Below are positions 1-9,758 of a stretch of 64,000 bases of DNA, piece by piece. The DNA is from an uncultured Campylobacter sp. (GTDB lineage: Bacteria; Campylobacterota; Campylobacteria; Campylobacterales; Campylobacteraceae). The position numbers and the translations under genes were made by a program. The stretch lies in NCBI RefSeq assembly GCF_938002845.1, contig NZ_CALKZP010000050.1, positions 62,001 to 126,000 on the forward strand, written 5' to 3'. Under the pieces are notes generated by a model. It had not been told where the DNA came from. It saw nothing but the letters and a program-made list of their open reading frames with translations, and ran no database searches. Positions within the stretch are counted from its first letter, which is position 1. Each line of letters starts with the position of its first letter.

Positions 1-1
1 G

Positions 2-1474
2 TCAAGAGACGATTTGCTAGACGTCGTTTCATCTTGGAGCGGCGGATACGGCGCTGATGGAGTGCTATTTACCGCCGCTACGAGCAGCAGCGAGCCGCTA
101 TCGCAAAGCTTTCAGATGTGCAAGAAAAAGGGCAGAGTGGTGCTCGTAGGCGTTGCCGGTATGCAGATAAATAGAGAGGATATGTATAAAAAGGAGCTTG
201 ATTTCCTCATCTCCACATCCTATGGTCCTGGCCGCTACGACAAGAGCTACGAAGAGCAGGGGCTTGATTATCCGTTTAGCTATGTAAGATGGACGGAAAA
301 TCGAAATATGAGCGAGTATCTAAGGCTGGTAAATGAAAATTTGATAAAGCTGGATAAGCTCATAGACGCGAAATACCCTATCGAGCAGGTAACGGAGGCG
401 TTCGAGTCGCTACAGACTTCGCAGAATAAGCCGCTTATGGTTTTGCTCGACTACGGCGAGGCAAATTTAGCCGAGCTTGATAGCTATCTAAATCACGATA
501 AAAAAATCATCATAGGCTCCGCGCCCGTAAACAGAGATGTGATAAACGTCGCGTTCGTCGGAGTCGGCGGATTTGCTACCGGTATGCACCTGCCTAATAT
601 CTCAAAGCTTACAGATAAGTATAAAATTTACGCGATCATGAACCGAAGCGGACATAAAGCAAAGGCGGTGGCGCAGCAATATGGAGCGAATTACGCTACT
701 TCAAATTTAGACGATATTTTAAATGATAAAAACGTTGATCTGGTGATCATCTCCACAAGGCACGATAGCCATGCGGAGCTTACTTTAAAGGCGCTTGAAG
801 CGGGCAAAAACGTATTTGTAGAAAAGCCGCTTGCGACAAACAAAGAAGAGCTTGAAAAGATAAAGAAATTTTACGAAGGGGGAGGCGACAAGCCCCTTTT
901 ATTCGTGGGATTTAACAGGCGATTTAGCGCCTACGTGCAGGAGATAAAAAAGCACACGAGCGCTAGAATAAATCCGATGATAATCAGATATAGAATGAAC
1001 GCGGGCTACATACCGATGGATCACTGGGTGCATGAAAACGGCGGCAGAATGGTGGGCGAAGCGTGCCACATAATAGATCTAATGACGGCGCTAACGGGAA
1101 GCGAGATACAGAGCGTATTTTCGCAGGCGATCACGCCGAGTAATGAAAAATATAGCGCCGAGGATAATAAATCTATCGTCTTAAAATACAAAGATGGCTC
1201 GGTGGCAAATATCGAATATTTCGCAAACGGCAGCAAGGAGCTGAGCAAGGAATTTATGGAGATTCACTTCGACGGCAAGAGCATCATTTTGGACGATTAC
1301 AAAAGCCTTAAAGGATACGGAGTAGGAGTAAAAGAAATTTCAACAAACGTGAGCCAAAAGGGGCAACTCGAAGAGCTTAAGGCGCTATTTGAGGCTCTAA
1401 AAGGAAGTAAAAAAGGCTGGCCGATAGAGTTTTGGGATATGGTGCAGACGACGGAGATTTCATTTTTGATATGA
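2..1474 (+). CDS. Bi-domain oxidoreductase (zinc-type dehydrogenase + Gfo/Idh/MocA), 5' truncated
   Basis: The frame is open from the first bases, so the start lies outside the window; about 490 codons are visible. The first ~150 visible residues look like the C-terminal half of a zinc-type medium-chain dehydrogenase (GYGADGVLFTAAT, GRVVLVGVAG). A Gfo/Idh/MocA domain follows, with a nucleotide-binding loop (VAFVGVGGFATGMHLPNI) near visible residue 180 and the family EKPLA motif near 270. Such fusions are known from O-antigen and capsule clusters, where they probably oxidise or reduce a sugar or sugar nucleotide; the substrate is not inferable here. The stop overlaps the next start (ATGA at 1471), indicating translational coupling at the head of a long operon. 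Confidence 0.85.
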   Translation, partial: SRDDLLDVVSSWSGGYGADGVLFTAATSSSEPLSQSFQMCKKKGRVVLVGVAGMQINREDMYKKELDFLISTSYGPGRYDKSYEEQGLDYPFSYVRWTENRNMSEYLRLVNENLIKLDKLIDAKYPIEQVTEAFESLQTSQNKPLMVLLDYGEANLAELDSYLNHDKKIIIGSAPVNRDVINVAFVGVGGFATGMHLPNISKLTDKYKIYAIMNRSGHKAKAVAQQYGANYATSNLDDILNDKNVDLVIISTRHDSHAELTLKALEAGKNVFVEKPLATNKEELEKIKKFYEGGGDKPLLFVGFNRRFSAYVQEIKKHTSARINPMIIRYRMNAGYIPMDHWVHENGGRMVGEACHIIDLMTALTGSEIQSVFSQAITPSNEKYSAEDNKSIVLKYKDGSVANIEYFANGSKELSKEFMEIHFDGKSIILDDYKSLKGYGVGVKEISTNVSQKGQLEELKALFEALKGSKKGWPIEFWDMVQTTEISFLI

Positions 1475-2445
1475 GTTCGTTAGTACAAGATAGGCTTAAA
1501 AAATACGATAAAATTTTAATAATCGGACCGTATCCGCCTCCTCTTGGCGGAGTGTCGGTTTATATCTATAGACTTAGTAAGTCGCTAGATAATTCGCAAG
1601 TATTTGATGTATCCAAAAATGGTTTTAAAAAATATATCGATTTATTTGCGGTATTGTGCAGGACAAAATTTCGAGCCGTAAATATTCACTCGTTTAGTAT
1701 GACGATAGTTTTTGTGCTTATGATTGCTAGACTTTTTAAAAATTTTGATTTAATTGCCACTAGCCATAATCCAAGGTTGTTTGAGGAGAGCTTTAAATTT
1801 AAGGCATTGATTTATAGAGTCTTTTTTCATTGCATAGATGTTTTGGTGGTGGTTAATAAGCATATTTTGGACGATTACAAAAGTAGGAATTTACGTATTC
1901 CAAAAAGCATTATAATCGAGCATGCTTTCTTGCCGCCGCCGTTAGAGGAGGAAGATAAAATTTTAGCTACCTACCCCGAATCTTTTTACGATTTTATAAA
2001 AAGTAAGACGCGGATAATAACGGCAAACGCATTTCAAATATCTTTTTATAAAAATACCGACCTATACGGACTTGATATGTGCATAGAACTTACGGCTAAG
2101 CTAAAAAACGTATATCCAAATTTGGGATTTATTTTTGCGCTAGCAAACGAAAAGGTCAATACGGAGTATATAGATAAAATGCACCTACGAATAAAAGAGC
2201 TAAATTTAGAGGAAAATTTTTATTTTCTGACTGGGCAAAAAGAGCTTTGGCCTATATTTAAAAAGGCTAGTTTAATGATAAGACCTACAAATACCGATGG
2301 CGATGCCCTTAGTATTAGAGAGGCTTTATATTTTAAATGCCCTGCGATAGCTAGTGATGTATGTGATAGGCCAGAGGGAACAATTTTGTTTAAAAATAGA
2401 AATTTAGATGATTTATATGATAAAGTAAAGGATGTTTTATGTTAG
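1471..2445 (+). CDS. Glycosyltransferase, GT-B fold (family 4-like)
   Basis: This 324-residue protein starts at the ATG overlapping the upstream TGA. An in-frame TTG at 1432 would lengthen it but lies inside the previous domain. The N-terminal GT-B signature IIGPYPPPLGGVSVYIYRL is typical of family 4-like enzymes. The C-terminal segment IRPTNTDGDALSIREALYF resembles the donor-binding E-x7-E region. It should transfer a sugar from a nucleotide donor onto the lipid-linked repeat unit on the cytoplasmic side of the inner membrane. Donor and linkage are unknown. Base composition becomes AT-rich from here on. It overlaps the methyltransferase gene by 7 bases. Confidence 0.8.
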   Translation: MSSLVQDRLKKYDKILIIGPYPPPLGGVSVYIYRLSKSLDNSQVFDVSKNGFKKYIDLFAVLCRTKFRAVNIHSFSMTIVFVLMIARLFKNFDLIATSHNPRLFEESFKFKALIYRVFFHCIDVLVVVNKHILDDYKSRNLRIPKSIIIEHAFLPPPLEEEDKILATYPESFYDFIKSKTRIITANAFQISFYKNTDLYGLDMCIELTAKLKNVYPNLGFIFALANEKVNTEYIDKMHLRIKELNLEENFYFLTGQKELWPIFKKASLMIRPTNTDGDALSIREALYFKCPAIASDVCDRPEGTILFKNRNLDDLYDKVKDVLC

Positions 2446-3125
2446 ATAATGTGATTTTTAGAAAAGATGAAATAATAAAAATATGTTGTGATAAAAAAGT
2501 TTTACACCTAGGATTTATACAGCATAAGTTGTATGAACAAAAAATCAAATCAAATGATTGGCTTCATAGCAAAATTGCAGAAGTTGCTAGCTCCTTAGTC
2601 GGTTTTGATTATTTGCAAGAAGATGTAGAAATTTTGAAAGATAAATACGGATATATTGCATATTACGCAGATGTTACTCAACTGGATAAGCTTGAATATC
2701 AAGATAAATTTGATATTGTGGTATGTGGAGAACTGATTGAGCATATTGAAAATCCTGGTTTAATGCTGGATGGTATAAAAAGATTTATGCACGATGAATC
2801 ATTATTAATTATCACTACGCCGAATCCTTGGTCTAATGAGCGTATTAAGCTAATCAAGTCTGGGAATCTCGAAAATTTATGGTTAAATAAAGAGCATGTT
2901 TGTTGGTATAGCTTTGAGACCTTAAAGCAATTACTGGATAGAAAAGGATATGTAGAGAAAAAATATGACTATTATTACTCAGAAAACAAAAATATGTTTT
3001 TTAAGACAAAATCCTTTTTAGATTATATTAAAATTTTGAAAAGAATATTAGTATACCGGCTCACTAAAAGACAAAATTATGATGGCCTATTTTTTATTGC
3101 TAAAGCAAAGAGTAGAGATGATTAG
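2439..3125 (+). CDS. Class I SAM-dependent methyltransferase
   Basis: 228 residues. A short motif I (VLHLGF) near residue 20, the acidic region FDIVVCGELIEHIENPGLML near residue 90 and LLIITTPNPWS near 120 match the methyltransferase-11/23 type fold. In a glycan cluster the likely substrate is a sugar hydroxyl or phosphate, for example capping or decoration of the glycan, but this is inferred from context only. The gene is strongly AT-rich compared with flanking housekeeping genes, suggesting horizontal acquisition. It overlaps its neighbours on both sides (7 bases upstream, 8 bases downstream), so it is part of the operon. Confidence 0.75.
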   Translation: MLDNVIFRKDEIIKICCDKKVLHLGFIQHKLYEQKIKSNDWLHSKIAEVASSLVGFDYLQEDVEILKDKYGYIAYYADVTQLDKLEYQDKFDIVVCGELIEHIENPGLMLDGIKRFMHDESLLIITTPNPWSNERIKLIKSGNLENLWLNKEHVCWYSFETLKQLLDRKGYVEKKYDYYYSENKNMFFKTKSFLDYIKILKRILVYRLTKRQNYDGLFFIAKAKSRDD

Positions 3126-4218
3126 TAAAGCGAAATGGTTTTTAGATAAAACCTCTCCCATTATTTTCGGTATAGACGATATTACAAATTCAAAATGTCA
3201 GTCACGTTTTTTAAGAGAGCAATGTGATTGTGGTTATCTTGGATTAGGCGATGGAGGTCTATACAATTATTTTGTAAACTATTTATTAAATAAATATCCA
3301 GAAATTAGAGTTACATATTTTTTGGTAATGAATTCGCACTCAACATATTTAGATAACGGTAAAACTGGATCTATATACAATAATGATGATTTTTTAAAGC
3401 TATTAAATTCCATTCTTGGTAGATCTGATGAGATAGCATACCATGGACATAATCATGGATATTCCAATGCTACATTGATGGATAGAAAATGGTGCAGAGA
3501 ATTTGAGCAGTATTCTCCGGGTGAGTATTTTAATATTATAAAAAATGATTTAAATCTTTTCAAAAAAAGATTTGGCTACCAAATTTTAGGAGGAAGAACT
3601 CCGTGCTATAGTTTTAGAGAGGATTTGGTTGGAGGACTAATTGACTTAAAATTTCGTTGGTGGTCCTTTGACTTTAAGCCTTTTACTAATAATATTTCTT
3701 TGAAGTATGGCGATGATAAAATTATAGAAATGCCATCAAACATAAGCGGCGATGCTTTTATATATGGAGGAAATGCAATAAAAAGTAAAATTAAACACTT
3801 GCTAAATATCGTAAAGATAGAAAAAATGATGAAAAGTAGATATGTGATTAGTATAGCGGAGCATTTTATGAATGCTAGACCAGATGGAAAGAGGCAAACA
3901 CCAAATGTTTATAATGATATAAATTCTTTAGATTTTCTCTTCGGCTATTTAAGGAATAAAGATGTTTGGTATGCTACTTTTAGTGAATGTGCTAATTATT
4001 ACGAGAGCTATAATAATACCTATATTTTAGATATGGGCGATGGAGCGTTCGAAATAAAATATAAAGGTGACTGGAAAATGTTTCTAACATTTATCTCGGA
4101 TAATAGATATTTACAAAACATACAAACTAAAGAAATTTATGAAGGCTTTATGAAAAATAATAGATGGCTTTTTAATGATTTAAAAATAGGAAAGTATAAA
4201 GTATATAAGGAAAGTTAA
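3118..4218 (+). CDS. Polysaccharide deacetylase-like protein (NodB-type fold)
   Basis: With the ATG at 3118 (8-base overlap with the upstream gene) the protein is 366 residues; an upstream in-frame ATG at 3079 would intrude further into the methyltransferase. A beta strand ending in FGIDDI and a later IAYHGHNHG element match the metal-binding Asp-Asp and H-x3-H pattern of carbohydrate esterase 4/DUF2334 proteins. GGRTPCYSF resembles the substrate-groove motif R-x-P. The expected role is removal of N-acetyl groups from a glycan or lipid-linked intermediate. No signal peptide is visible, so it may act in the cytoplasm. AT-rich like its neighbours. The family call is from motifs only. Confidence 0.65.
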   Translation: MISKAKWFLDKTSPIIFGIDDITNSKCQSRFLREQCDCGYLGLGDGGLYNYFVNYLLNKYPEIRVTYFLVMNSHSTYLDNGKTGSIYNNDDFLKLLNSILGRSDEIAYHGHNHGYSNATLMDRKWCREFEQYSPGEYFNIIKNDLNLFKKRFGYQILGGRTPCYSFREDLVGGLIDLKFRWWSFDFKPFTNNISLKYGDDKIIEMPSNISGDAFIYGGNAIKSKIKHLLNIVKIEKMMKSRYVISIAEHFMNARPDGKRQTPNVYNDINSLDFLFGYLRNKDVWYATFSECANYYESYNNTYILDMGDGAFEIKYKGDWKMFLTFISDNRYLQNIQTKEIYEGFMKNNRWLFNDLKIGKYKVYKES

Positions 4219-5199
4219 ATGATAAGAATTTTGAAGGAATATAACAATAAAGATTTAAATTTGTTTTCTAGTAAAGAGTACTTGTCTGCTCAGTCAAATG
4301 ACTATGGATGGTTTGTGGACGATAATTTTATTTTACCGTATTTTATTTGTAAAAAGTTATTTTTTAGATATATGATCTTTCCCTCTGAAACAATATATCT
4401 AAAAAATAATATAGCATTGGATGATGAAAAATTTTTTTTAAATAAAGTTATAGAAAAAATAGCGAAAGAATTAAAATATGTTGATTTTATATTAAGAGCG
4501 CCTAGTAATGTTGTTTTTAATACGGTTCCTGATGATGCTATATATTGTAAATTCGGTTCTTTGCCAGTAAATCTACTTCAGGATAAAGATGTTCTCTTTA
4601 AAAATATGCATCAAAAACATAGAAATGCCATAAACAAAGCCCAAAGAGATGGTGTGCAAATCAATAAAGGCATTCAATACAAAAACGATACTTTAAATAT
4701 GATAGATTGTACTATGCTAAGGCGTGGTTTTGAGTCTGCATCAGAAAGTATAGATAATGAACTAAGAGGAGTGGGTGCTAATTTAGAATTTTATGTATCA
4801 GAATATGACGGAATAGCTCAAGGCGGCGCTATTATTGGATTGGATAATAAAAAAGCGTATTATTTGTATGGCGGTAGTATTGAAAAACCCCATCAGGGAG
4901 CCTTAACATTAATGCATTGGCAAATTATCAATGATATGAAAGCAAAAGGTCTTGATGAATATGTTTTTGTGGGAGCTAGAATTAATGTAAAAAAAGATAG
5001 CTCAATATTTGGAGTGCAAAGATTTAAAGAGAGATTTGGTTCGGTTATGAAAGTGGGTTATATGTGGAAATTCCCAATTAAGCCATTTAAATATAAACTA
5101 TATATTTTACTTAAATATATTAATAGCATAATGAAATTTAAAAGATATACAAAAGATTTAATTGAAGAAGATAAAAAATACAATACAGAGTCTGCATAG
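4219..5199 (+). CDS. FemAB/GNAT-like aminoacyl- or acyltransferase
   Basis: 326 residues, starting on the base after the previous stop. The central region (MHQKHRNAINKAQRDGVQI) and the C-terminal half (AIIGLDNKKAYYLYGGS, MHWQIINDMKAKG, VGARI, FGVQRFKERFG) match the FemAB-like double GNAT fold, in which an aminoacyl or acyl group is passed to an amino group. Next to a deacetylase-like gene it could modify a freed amino sugar, but peptidoglycan-type transfer cannot be excluded. There is no signal peptide or membrane segment. Strongly AT-rich. The fold is moderately sure, the substrate unknown. Confidence 0.7.
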   Translation: MIRILKEYNNKDLNLFSSKEYLSAQSNDYGWFVDDNFILPYFICKKLFFRYMIFPSETIYLKNNIALDDEKFFLNKVIEKIAKELKYVDFILRAPSNVVFNTVPDDAIYCKFGSLPVNLLQDKDVLFKNMHQKHRNAINKAQRDGVQINKGIQYKNDTLNMIDCTMLRRGFESASESIDNELRGVGANLEFYVSEYDGIAQGGAIIGLDNKKAYYLYGGSIEKPHQGALTLMHWQIINDMKAKGLDEYVFVGARINVKKDSSIFGVQRFKERFGSVMKVGYMWKFPIKPFKYKLYILLKYINSIMKFKRYTKDLIEEDKKYNTESA

Positions 5200-5203
5200 A
5201 GAA

Positions 5204-6595
5204 ATGTTAAATAGATCTTTTAGAACAGTATCGATATATATATTTTTTTTAATCCTCGAAAAAGGGACGAATGTAATATTCTTCTCATATTTGGCACATT
5301 ATTTTAGTGTGAGCGAAATGGGAAGATATAATATGTATATAATAGTTTATACCTTCGCATCCTTTTTTTGCTCATTAGAGATAAAATCCGGATACACAAA
5401 GTATTATTATGAATATAATGATAATATAAAACAGGACAAGCTTTTCTTTAGCATTATAAATTTTACTTTTATATTGCATATCGCGTTTGGCTTTATTTTT
5501 ATCGCCATCTTAAAATATTTCTTAAATTTAGATTTTTTACTATTTTTCGCTTTTATATTGTTATCATTTTTTGATGTTATATTATATCTAATGCAATGTA
5601 AAAAAAGATTCTTAGAACAAGATTTCCATTATGGCATAATTGTTGCGTTAAAAGTTATTTTTACTGTTTTTTACTTTTTATTATTAAAAAGTATTTTTAA
5701 TAATTCAATAGATTCAAAATATATTATATATTCTATGCTTTTTTCATATATTACAGTATGTATCTTAATTGTTAGGCGGTGGAGGTTTTGTATAGATTTT
5801 AATATAATTCGAGAGATATCCGCTTTTTCATTAAAAATATTACCTGGAAATCTTTGTGTATATTTAACCTCTTTTGCACCACAAATCATCATGAATATTT
5901 TTTCATTTAATCAAAATTTGATTGGCACATTTTTTGTCTATCAAAAAATGGCATCAATGTTATTTTTATTATTTGAGCCTTTTTATTTGTTTTTTTCACA
6001 AAAGTTTTTTAAGCATCATGCCGATAATAATTTTTTTATATCTTATCAAAAAATGTTTTTTATAATAATATTATTATTTGGTTTTTTAATGTCCATTTTT
6101 ATTATATTTTCTGAACAAATTATATCAATATTCGCCGGTGAAAAGTATATAGAATTTAAAAATTCTCTGTTAGCTTTTTTGATTAGCGGGTATTTTTATA
6201 TTATTTCCAGAATATTGGCTTTAAATATAAATATTTCTAGCAAAAATCAGTATTGCTCTTATATAGAAATTTCTGTATGTATACTTTCCGTCGTTACATT
6301 AACTATGAGCTCTTATTTTTCTAATTTTTTAATACTTGTTTATTCTGTTGCATTCATTTCATTCATAAATTTTTTATCTTTTCTAATTGTTGCAAAAATG
6401 ATAAAACCAAAATTTTTTATAAGCTACTTGTATTTTTCTGTTCAACTCATTATCCCATGCATAATCTTTTTTTTCAAAAGTTTTTATGATTTTAGCATGA
6501 TAGATAAAATTTTTATATCTTTGTTATTGTCTATATTATATATGTTTAGGTTATCTTTTGTACTTAAAAAATCATTTGTCGGTATAGTAAAATGA
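5204..6595 (+). CDS. Oligosaccharide flippase, Wzx/MATE-like membrane protein
   Basis: 463 residues from the ATG at 5204; an in-frame TTG at 5162 would add 14 residues and overlap the upstream gene but has no ribosome site. Almost the whole protein is hydrophobic segments separated by short basic loops, giving roughly 12 to 14 membrane spans, as in the polysaccharide biosynthesis (RfbX/Wzx) family. It should flip the lipid-linked oligosaccharide across the inner membrane. This is the most AT-rich gene of the window and contains a run of eight T near 6467, a possible slippage site. No Wzy-type polymerase is recognisable in the window; it may lie upstream. The stop overlaps the next start (ATGA). 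Confidence 0.8.
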   Translation: MLNRSFRTVSIYIFFLILEKGTNVIFFSYLAHYFSVSEMGRYNMYIIVYTFASFFCSLEIKSGYTKYYYEYNDNIKQDKLFFSIINFTFILHIAFGFIFIAILKYFLNLDFLLFFAFILLSFFDVILYLMQCKKRFLEQDFHYGIIVALKVIFTVFYFLLLKSIFNNSIDSKYIIYSMLFSYITVCILIVRRWRFCIDFNIIREISAFSLKILPGNLCVYLTSFAPQIIMNIFSFNQNLIGTFFVYQKMASMLFLLFEPFYLFFSQKFFKHHADNNFFISYQKMFFIIILLFGFLMSIFIIFSEQIISIFAGEKYIEFKNSLLAFLISGYFYIISRILALNINISSKNQYCSYIEISVCILSVVTLTMSSYFSNFLILVYSVAFISFINFLSFLIVAKMIKPKFFISYLYFSVQLIIPCIIFFFKSFYDFSMIDKIFISLLLSILYMFRLSFVLKKSFVGIVK

Positions 6596-8676
6596 TGTTA
6601 TTATACTATTTTAAAAAGATAAAAGTTATTGGTTTTAGAGAGACTATTAAAAAAGTATTTTTTAAGGTATTTAGAAAGATTAATAATAGTCTTCAAAAGT
6701 GGATGCATATCAAGAATGGTAGCCGCATAAATTTTAACGTTTCGACCATAAAAACTATCTATATAAATATAAAAAATTTAGATGTATCAAATATCGATCC
6801 GGATGTCGCAAAATATCTATCTAAAATGTACATCGAGCATAAATTTGATCTGCTCGGTAGCGGCTGGGTAAAAAATAGCTATGATAGCGCGGCGCTCGGG
6901 CTTGAGGGCTACAAATACGATATGAACGTTGCTGCTCCTACGAGCGCGCCCGAAGACTACGAGCCGATCGATTGGCAAAAGGATTTTAAAAGTGGCTTTC
7001 GGTGGAGCGAGAAAAAATGGTACAAAGATCAGCGCATAGCCCATAAGCCCGGTAGCGATATAAAGGTGCCGTGGGAGCTTGCGAGGCTTCAGCACTTGCC
7101 GCAGCTTGCTATTTTTGTGATGGCGAATCCGAGTTTAAAAGAGCGAAATTTAAAAGAATTTAAAAACCAAATTTTAGATTTTATCCGCAACAATCCGCCT
7201 AGAATGGGCGTAAATTGGACCTGCACGATGGATGTGGGTATCAGGGTTGCCAACATGCTGGCGGCTTACGATATGTTTTGCCAGATGGACGGCAATGAAA
7301 TTTTAGATCAAAATTTCAAACAGACCTTTTCAAATAGCGTCTACGAGCATGCGCTTCATATCGTAAATAATCTGGAATATTCGCCGCATCTTACGTCAAA
7401 TCACTATCTAAGCGATATTGCGGGCTTGCTGCAAGCTTGCGCATATTTGAACGGCGGCGGCGAGACAGACGCGTGGTTGGCGTTTGCCGTGCAAGAAGTA
7501 ATTAGCGAAATGAGAAAGGAATTTTACGAAGACGGCGGAAATTTCGAGAGTTCTACGAGCTATCACCGCTTAAGCGGCGAGCTAATGGCGTATGCCACGG
7601 CTCTGATGCTGGGTCTAAAAAGCGAAAAAATTTCATCTTTGCAAAATTACGACGCAAAGCTTTGGCGCAAAAAGCCGAAACTTTTGCCGCCGGAGGAGCA
7701 GGAATTTAAAATTTTAAACGGACAAATATCGTTGCCGCAGTGGTTCGCGGACAGGCTGTATAAAATCGGCAGGTTTACCGCCGACATCACAAAGCCAAAC
7801 GGCGAAGTGCCGCAATTCGGCGATAACGACAGCGGCAGGTTCTTTAAATTTAGCCCAAACGGCGAGTTTTTGAGCAACGAACAAGCCGCGCAAAAATATC
7901 TAAATTTAAGTGGCTTTGAGGGCGGTAATGAGCCGTTTTGGGACGAAAATATCTTAAATCACTCCACGCTAATTAGCTGCATGGGCGGAATTTTTGACGA
8001 TGAGATATTTAAAAACGATATGCGCTTTGAGCAGAGTTTTATGAGATCTCTTGCCGGTCGCACTCTGCAAGCAGGCGATAAAACATACAAAAGCCAGATC
8101 GCCTCAGGCGTGAAATTTAGCGAACTGCTGCACCGAAAAAGCATGAAATTTAAAATTTCAAATTCGCAAGAGATCAAAAATCTATTTTATCCGGACAGCG
8201 GAATTTTTATCTTCAAATCCAGCAAATTTTACCTCGCCGTCTGCGCTACGCCGCTTGGGCAGAATGATCACGGCGGACATACGCACAATGATAAGCTGGG
8301 CTACGAGCTGTGGATAGACGGGCTGGATATAGCAAGAGATCCCGGTACATATCTTTATACGCCGATCCCCGGCAGAAGAAATGAATTTAGAAGCGTCAAG
8401 GCTCACAACGTACCGATCGTCGGTGATCTGGAACAAAATAGTTGGGGCGAGGGAGCGATAGGACTATTTGGAATGTTTGCGGAATGCAGGTGCGAAGTGG
8501 CGGATTTTGGAGAAAATTTTATAAGCCTTGCCGCAGAATACAAGGGCGTAAAGATAATTAGAAAATTTGAGATAAAAGAGGACAAATTGGAGATTATCGA
8601 TATGGCAAATAGGGAATTTTATTATAGTAAATTTGAGTTATATTCGAACGGATATGGGAAGTTGATGAAGATATGA
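6592..8676 (+). CDS. Heparinase II/III-family (alginate lyase-like) protein
   Basis: 694 residues, ATGA overlap with the flippase gene. The N-terminal two thirds is an alpha/alpha-toroid-like region (HLTSNHYLSDIAGLL, FESSTSYHRLSGELM) and the C-terminal third a beta-sandwich with the heparinase II/III signature DHGGHTHNDKLGYELWIDG followed by DPGTYLYT. Known family members cleave uronic-acid glycans by beta-elimination; homologues inside surface-glycan clusters are frequent but poorly understood. No signal peptide is evident, odd for a lyase. The first ~65 codons and the last ~35 are AT-rich like the neighbouring genes, whereas the body has the base composition of the core genome: a mosaic gene. 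Confidence 0.8.
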   Translation: MMLLYYFKKIKVIGFRETIKKVFFKVFRKINNSLQKWMHIKNGSRINFNVSTIKTIYINIKNLDVSNIDPDVAKYLSKMYIEHKFDLLGSGWVKNSYDSAALGLEGYKYDMNVAAPTSAPEDYEPIDWQKDFKSGFRWSEKKWYKDQRIAHKPGSDIKVPWELARLQHLPQLAIFVMANPSLKERNLKEFKNQILDFIRNNPPRMGVNWTCTMDVGIRVANMLAAYDMFCQMDGNEILDQNFKQTFSNSVYEHALHIVNNLEYSPHLTSNHYLSDIAGLLQACAYLNGGGETDAWLAFAVQEVISEMRKEFYEDGGNFESSTSYHRLSGELMAYATALMLGLKSEKISSLQNYDAKLWRKKPKLLPPEEQEFKILNGQISLPQWFADRLYKIGRFTADITKPNGEVPQFGDNDSGRFFKFSPNGEFLSNEQAAQKYLNLSGFEGGNEPFWDENILNHSTLISCMGGIFDDEIFKNDMRFEQSFMRSLAGRTLQAGDKTYKSQIASGVKFSELLHRKSMKFKISNSQEIKNLFYPDSGIFIFKSSKFYLAVCATPLGQNDHGGHTHNDKLGYELWIDGLDIARDPGTYLYTPIPGRRNEFRSVKAHNVPIVGDLEQNSWGEGAIGLFGMFAECRCEVADFGENFISLAAEYKGVKIIRKFEIKEDKLEIIDMANREFYYSKFELYSNGYGKLMKI

Positions 8677-9758
8677 ATATTTTGTATATTTCTGATTCAT
8701 ATTTAAGTCTTTCGGTCTTTAAAAGTCAAGTCCACACAATTTGCAATTATCACTCAAAAAAACACAATGTTACACTTCTGGCTTTATGCAATATCCATGA
8801 TATTAAGCAAGAAAAGCCGAAAGATGCCCTTTATGAGCTAGTTAAGCTTTATCGTTATCCAAAAATGTTTATTCCGATAATTAACCGGCTTAGGGCATTT
8901 TCTTCAAAAAATATTTTAAATAAAATTTTAAATAGCGCAGATCTTATACACTGCAGAGGGCACGTCAGTTCGGCCTTTGCTATTAATTTATTAAAGATGC
9001 TTAAAATAGATAAGCCTATTATTGCAGATATCAGAGGCGTTATAGGCGAGGAGCTTTTAAATCGGGAAACGCTACTGTCTAAATTTTATTGTACTCAGAC
9101 GAAAATTATAGAGAGGTATGTTTTTAAATATTGTGATTACCTATTTTTTGTATCCCATAATATGCAAAAATACTATATGGACAAATACGGCTTTAAACAG
9201 CATAGTGCAGTATTTCCTACGATTGTAGACGAGAAGTTATTCTACGTTTCTTCTGAAAAAAGAAATATTATAAGAAAGCAGCTTAAAATATCTGAGAGAT
9301 TGTGCTATGTCTATGTCGGTGGGGTTGATTATTGGCAAAATCTAGATAAAATTTTATTAAAATTTGATAAGATAAACAAAGAAAATAAAACAAAATTTTT
9401 CTTTATAGTTCTTACCAATAATAAACAGTGGGTATTTGATTTTTGTCATAAAAATAGTATTAAACTAGATAATTTTTACATTGATAGTCTCCCTTACGAT
9501 AAGGTGCCTCTATATCTTAATGCCGCTGACTTTGGAGTCATTATAAGAAATGACGATCTTATAAATTTTGTCGCATCTCCAACGAAAATAAATGAATATT
9601 TGGCATGCGGACTTAAAATTATAAATGATTTGGACCAAATAGGCGTAAATCAAAAATTTTTAAATGTAGAGTATAGAGACATTGAAAGCATAATTAGCGA
9701 GCAGGATTCCATTTATTCTGCGCTTTTAATAGATAAAACTACTGAGATCAAAAAATGA
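8673..9758 (+). CDS. Glycosyltransferase, GT-B fold
   Basis: 361 residues, ATGA overlaps at both ends. LIHCRGHVSSAFAINLLK in the N-terminal half and the C-terminal block LNAADFGVIIRNDDLINF followed by SPTKINEYLACG fit a family 4-like glycosyltransferase; the second block is the donor-site region. It probably adds one sugar of the repeat unit at the cytoplasmic membrane face. Base composition is AT-rich, unlike the body of the heparinase gene before it. Donor and acceptor cannot be deduced. Confidence 0.75.
   Translation: MNILYISDSYLSLSVFKSQVHTICNYHSKKHNVTLLALCNIHDIKQEKPKDALYELVKLYRYPKMFIPIINRLRAFSSKNILNKILNSADLIHCRGHVSSAFAINLLKMLKIDKPIIADIRGVIGEELLNRETLLSKFYCTQTKIIERYVFKYCDYLFFVSHNMQKYYMDKYGFKQHSAVFPTIVDEKLFYVSSEKRNIIRKQLKISERLCYVYVGGVDYWQNLDKILLKFDKINKENKTKFFFIVLTNNKQWVFDFCHKNSIKLDNFYIDSLPYDKVPLYLNAADFGVIIRNDDLINFVASPTKINEYLACGLKIINDLDQIGVNQKFLNVEYRDIESIISEQDSIYSALLIDKTTEIKK

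Noticed and set aside
6467..6474. Run of eight T in the flippase gene as a phase-variation switch
   Set aside because: Short and in a generally T-rich gene; no long poly-G/C tracts, the usual Campylobacter switches, were found in the window.
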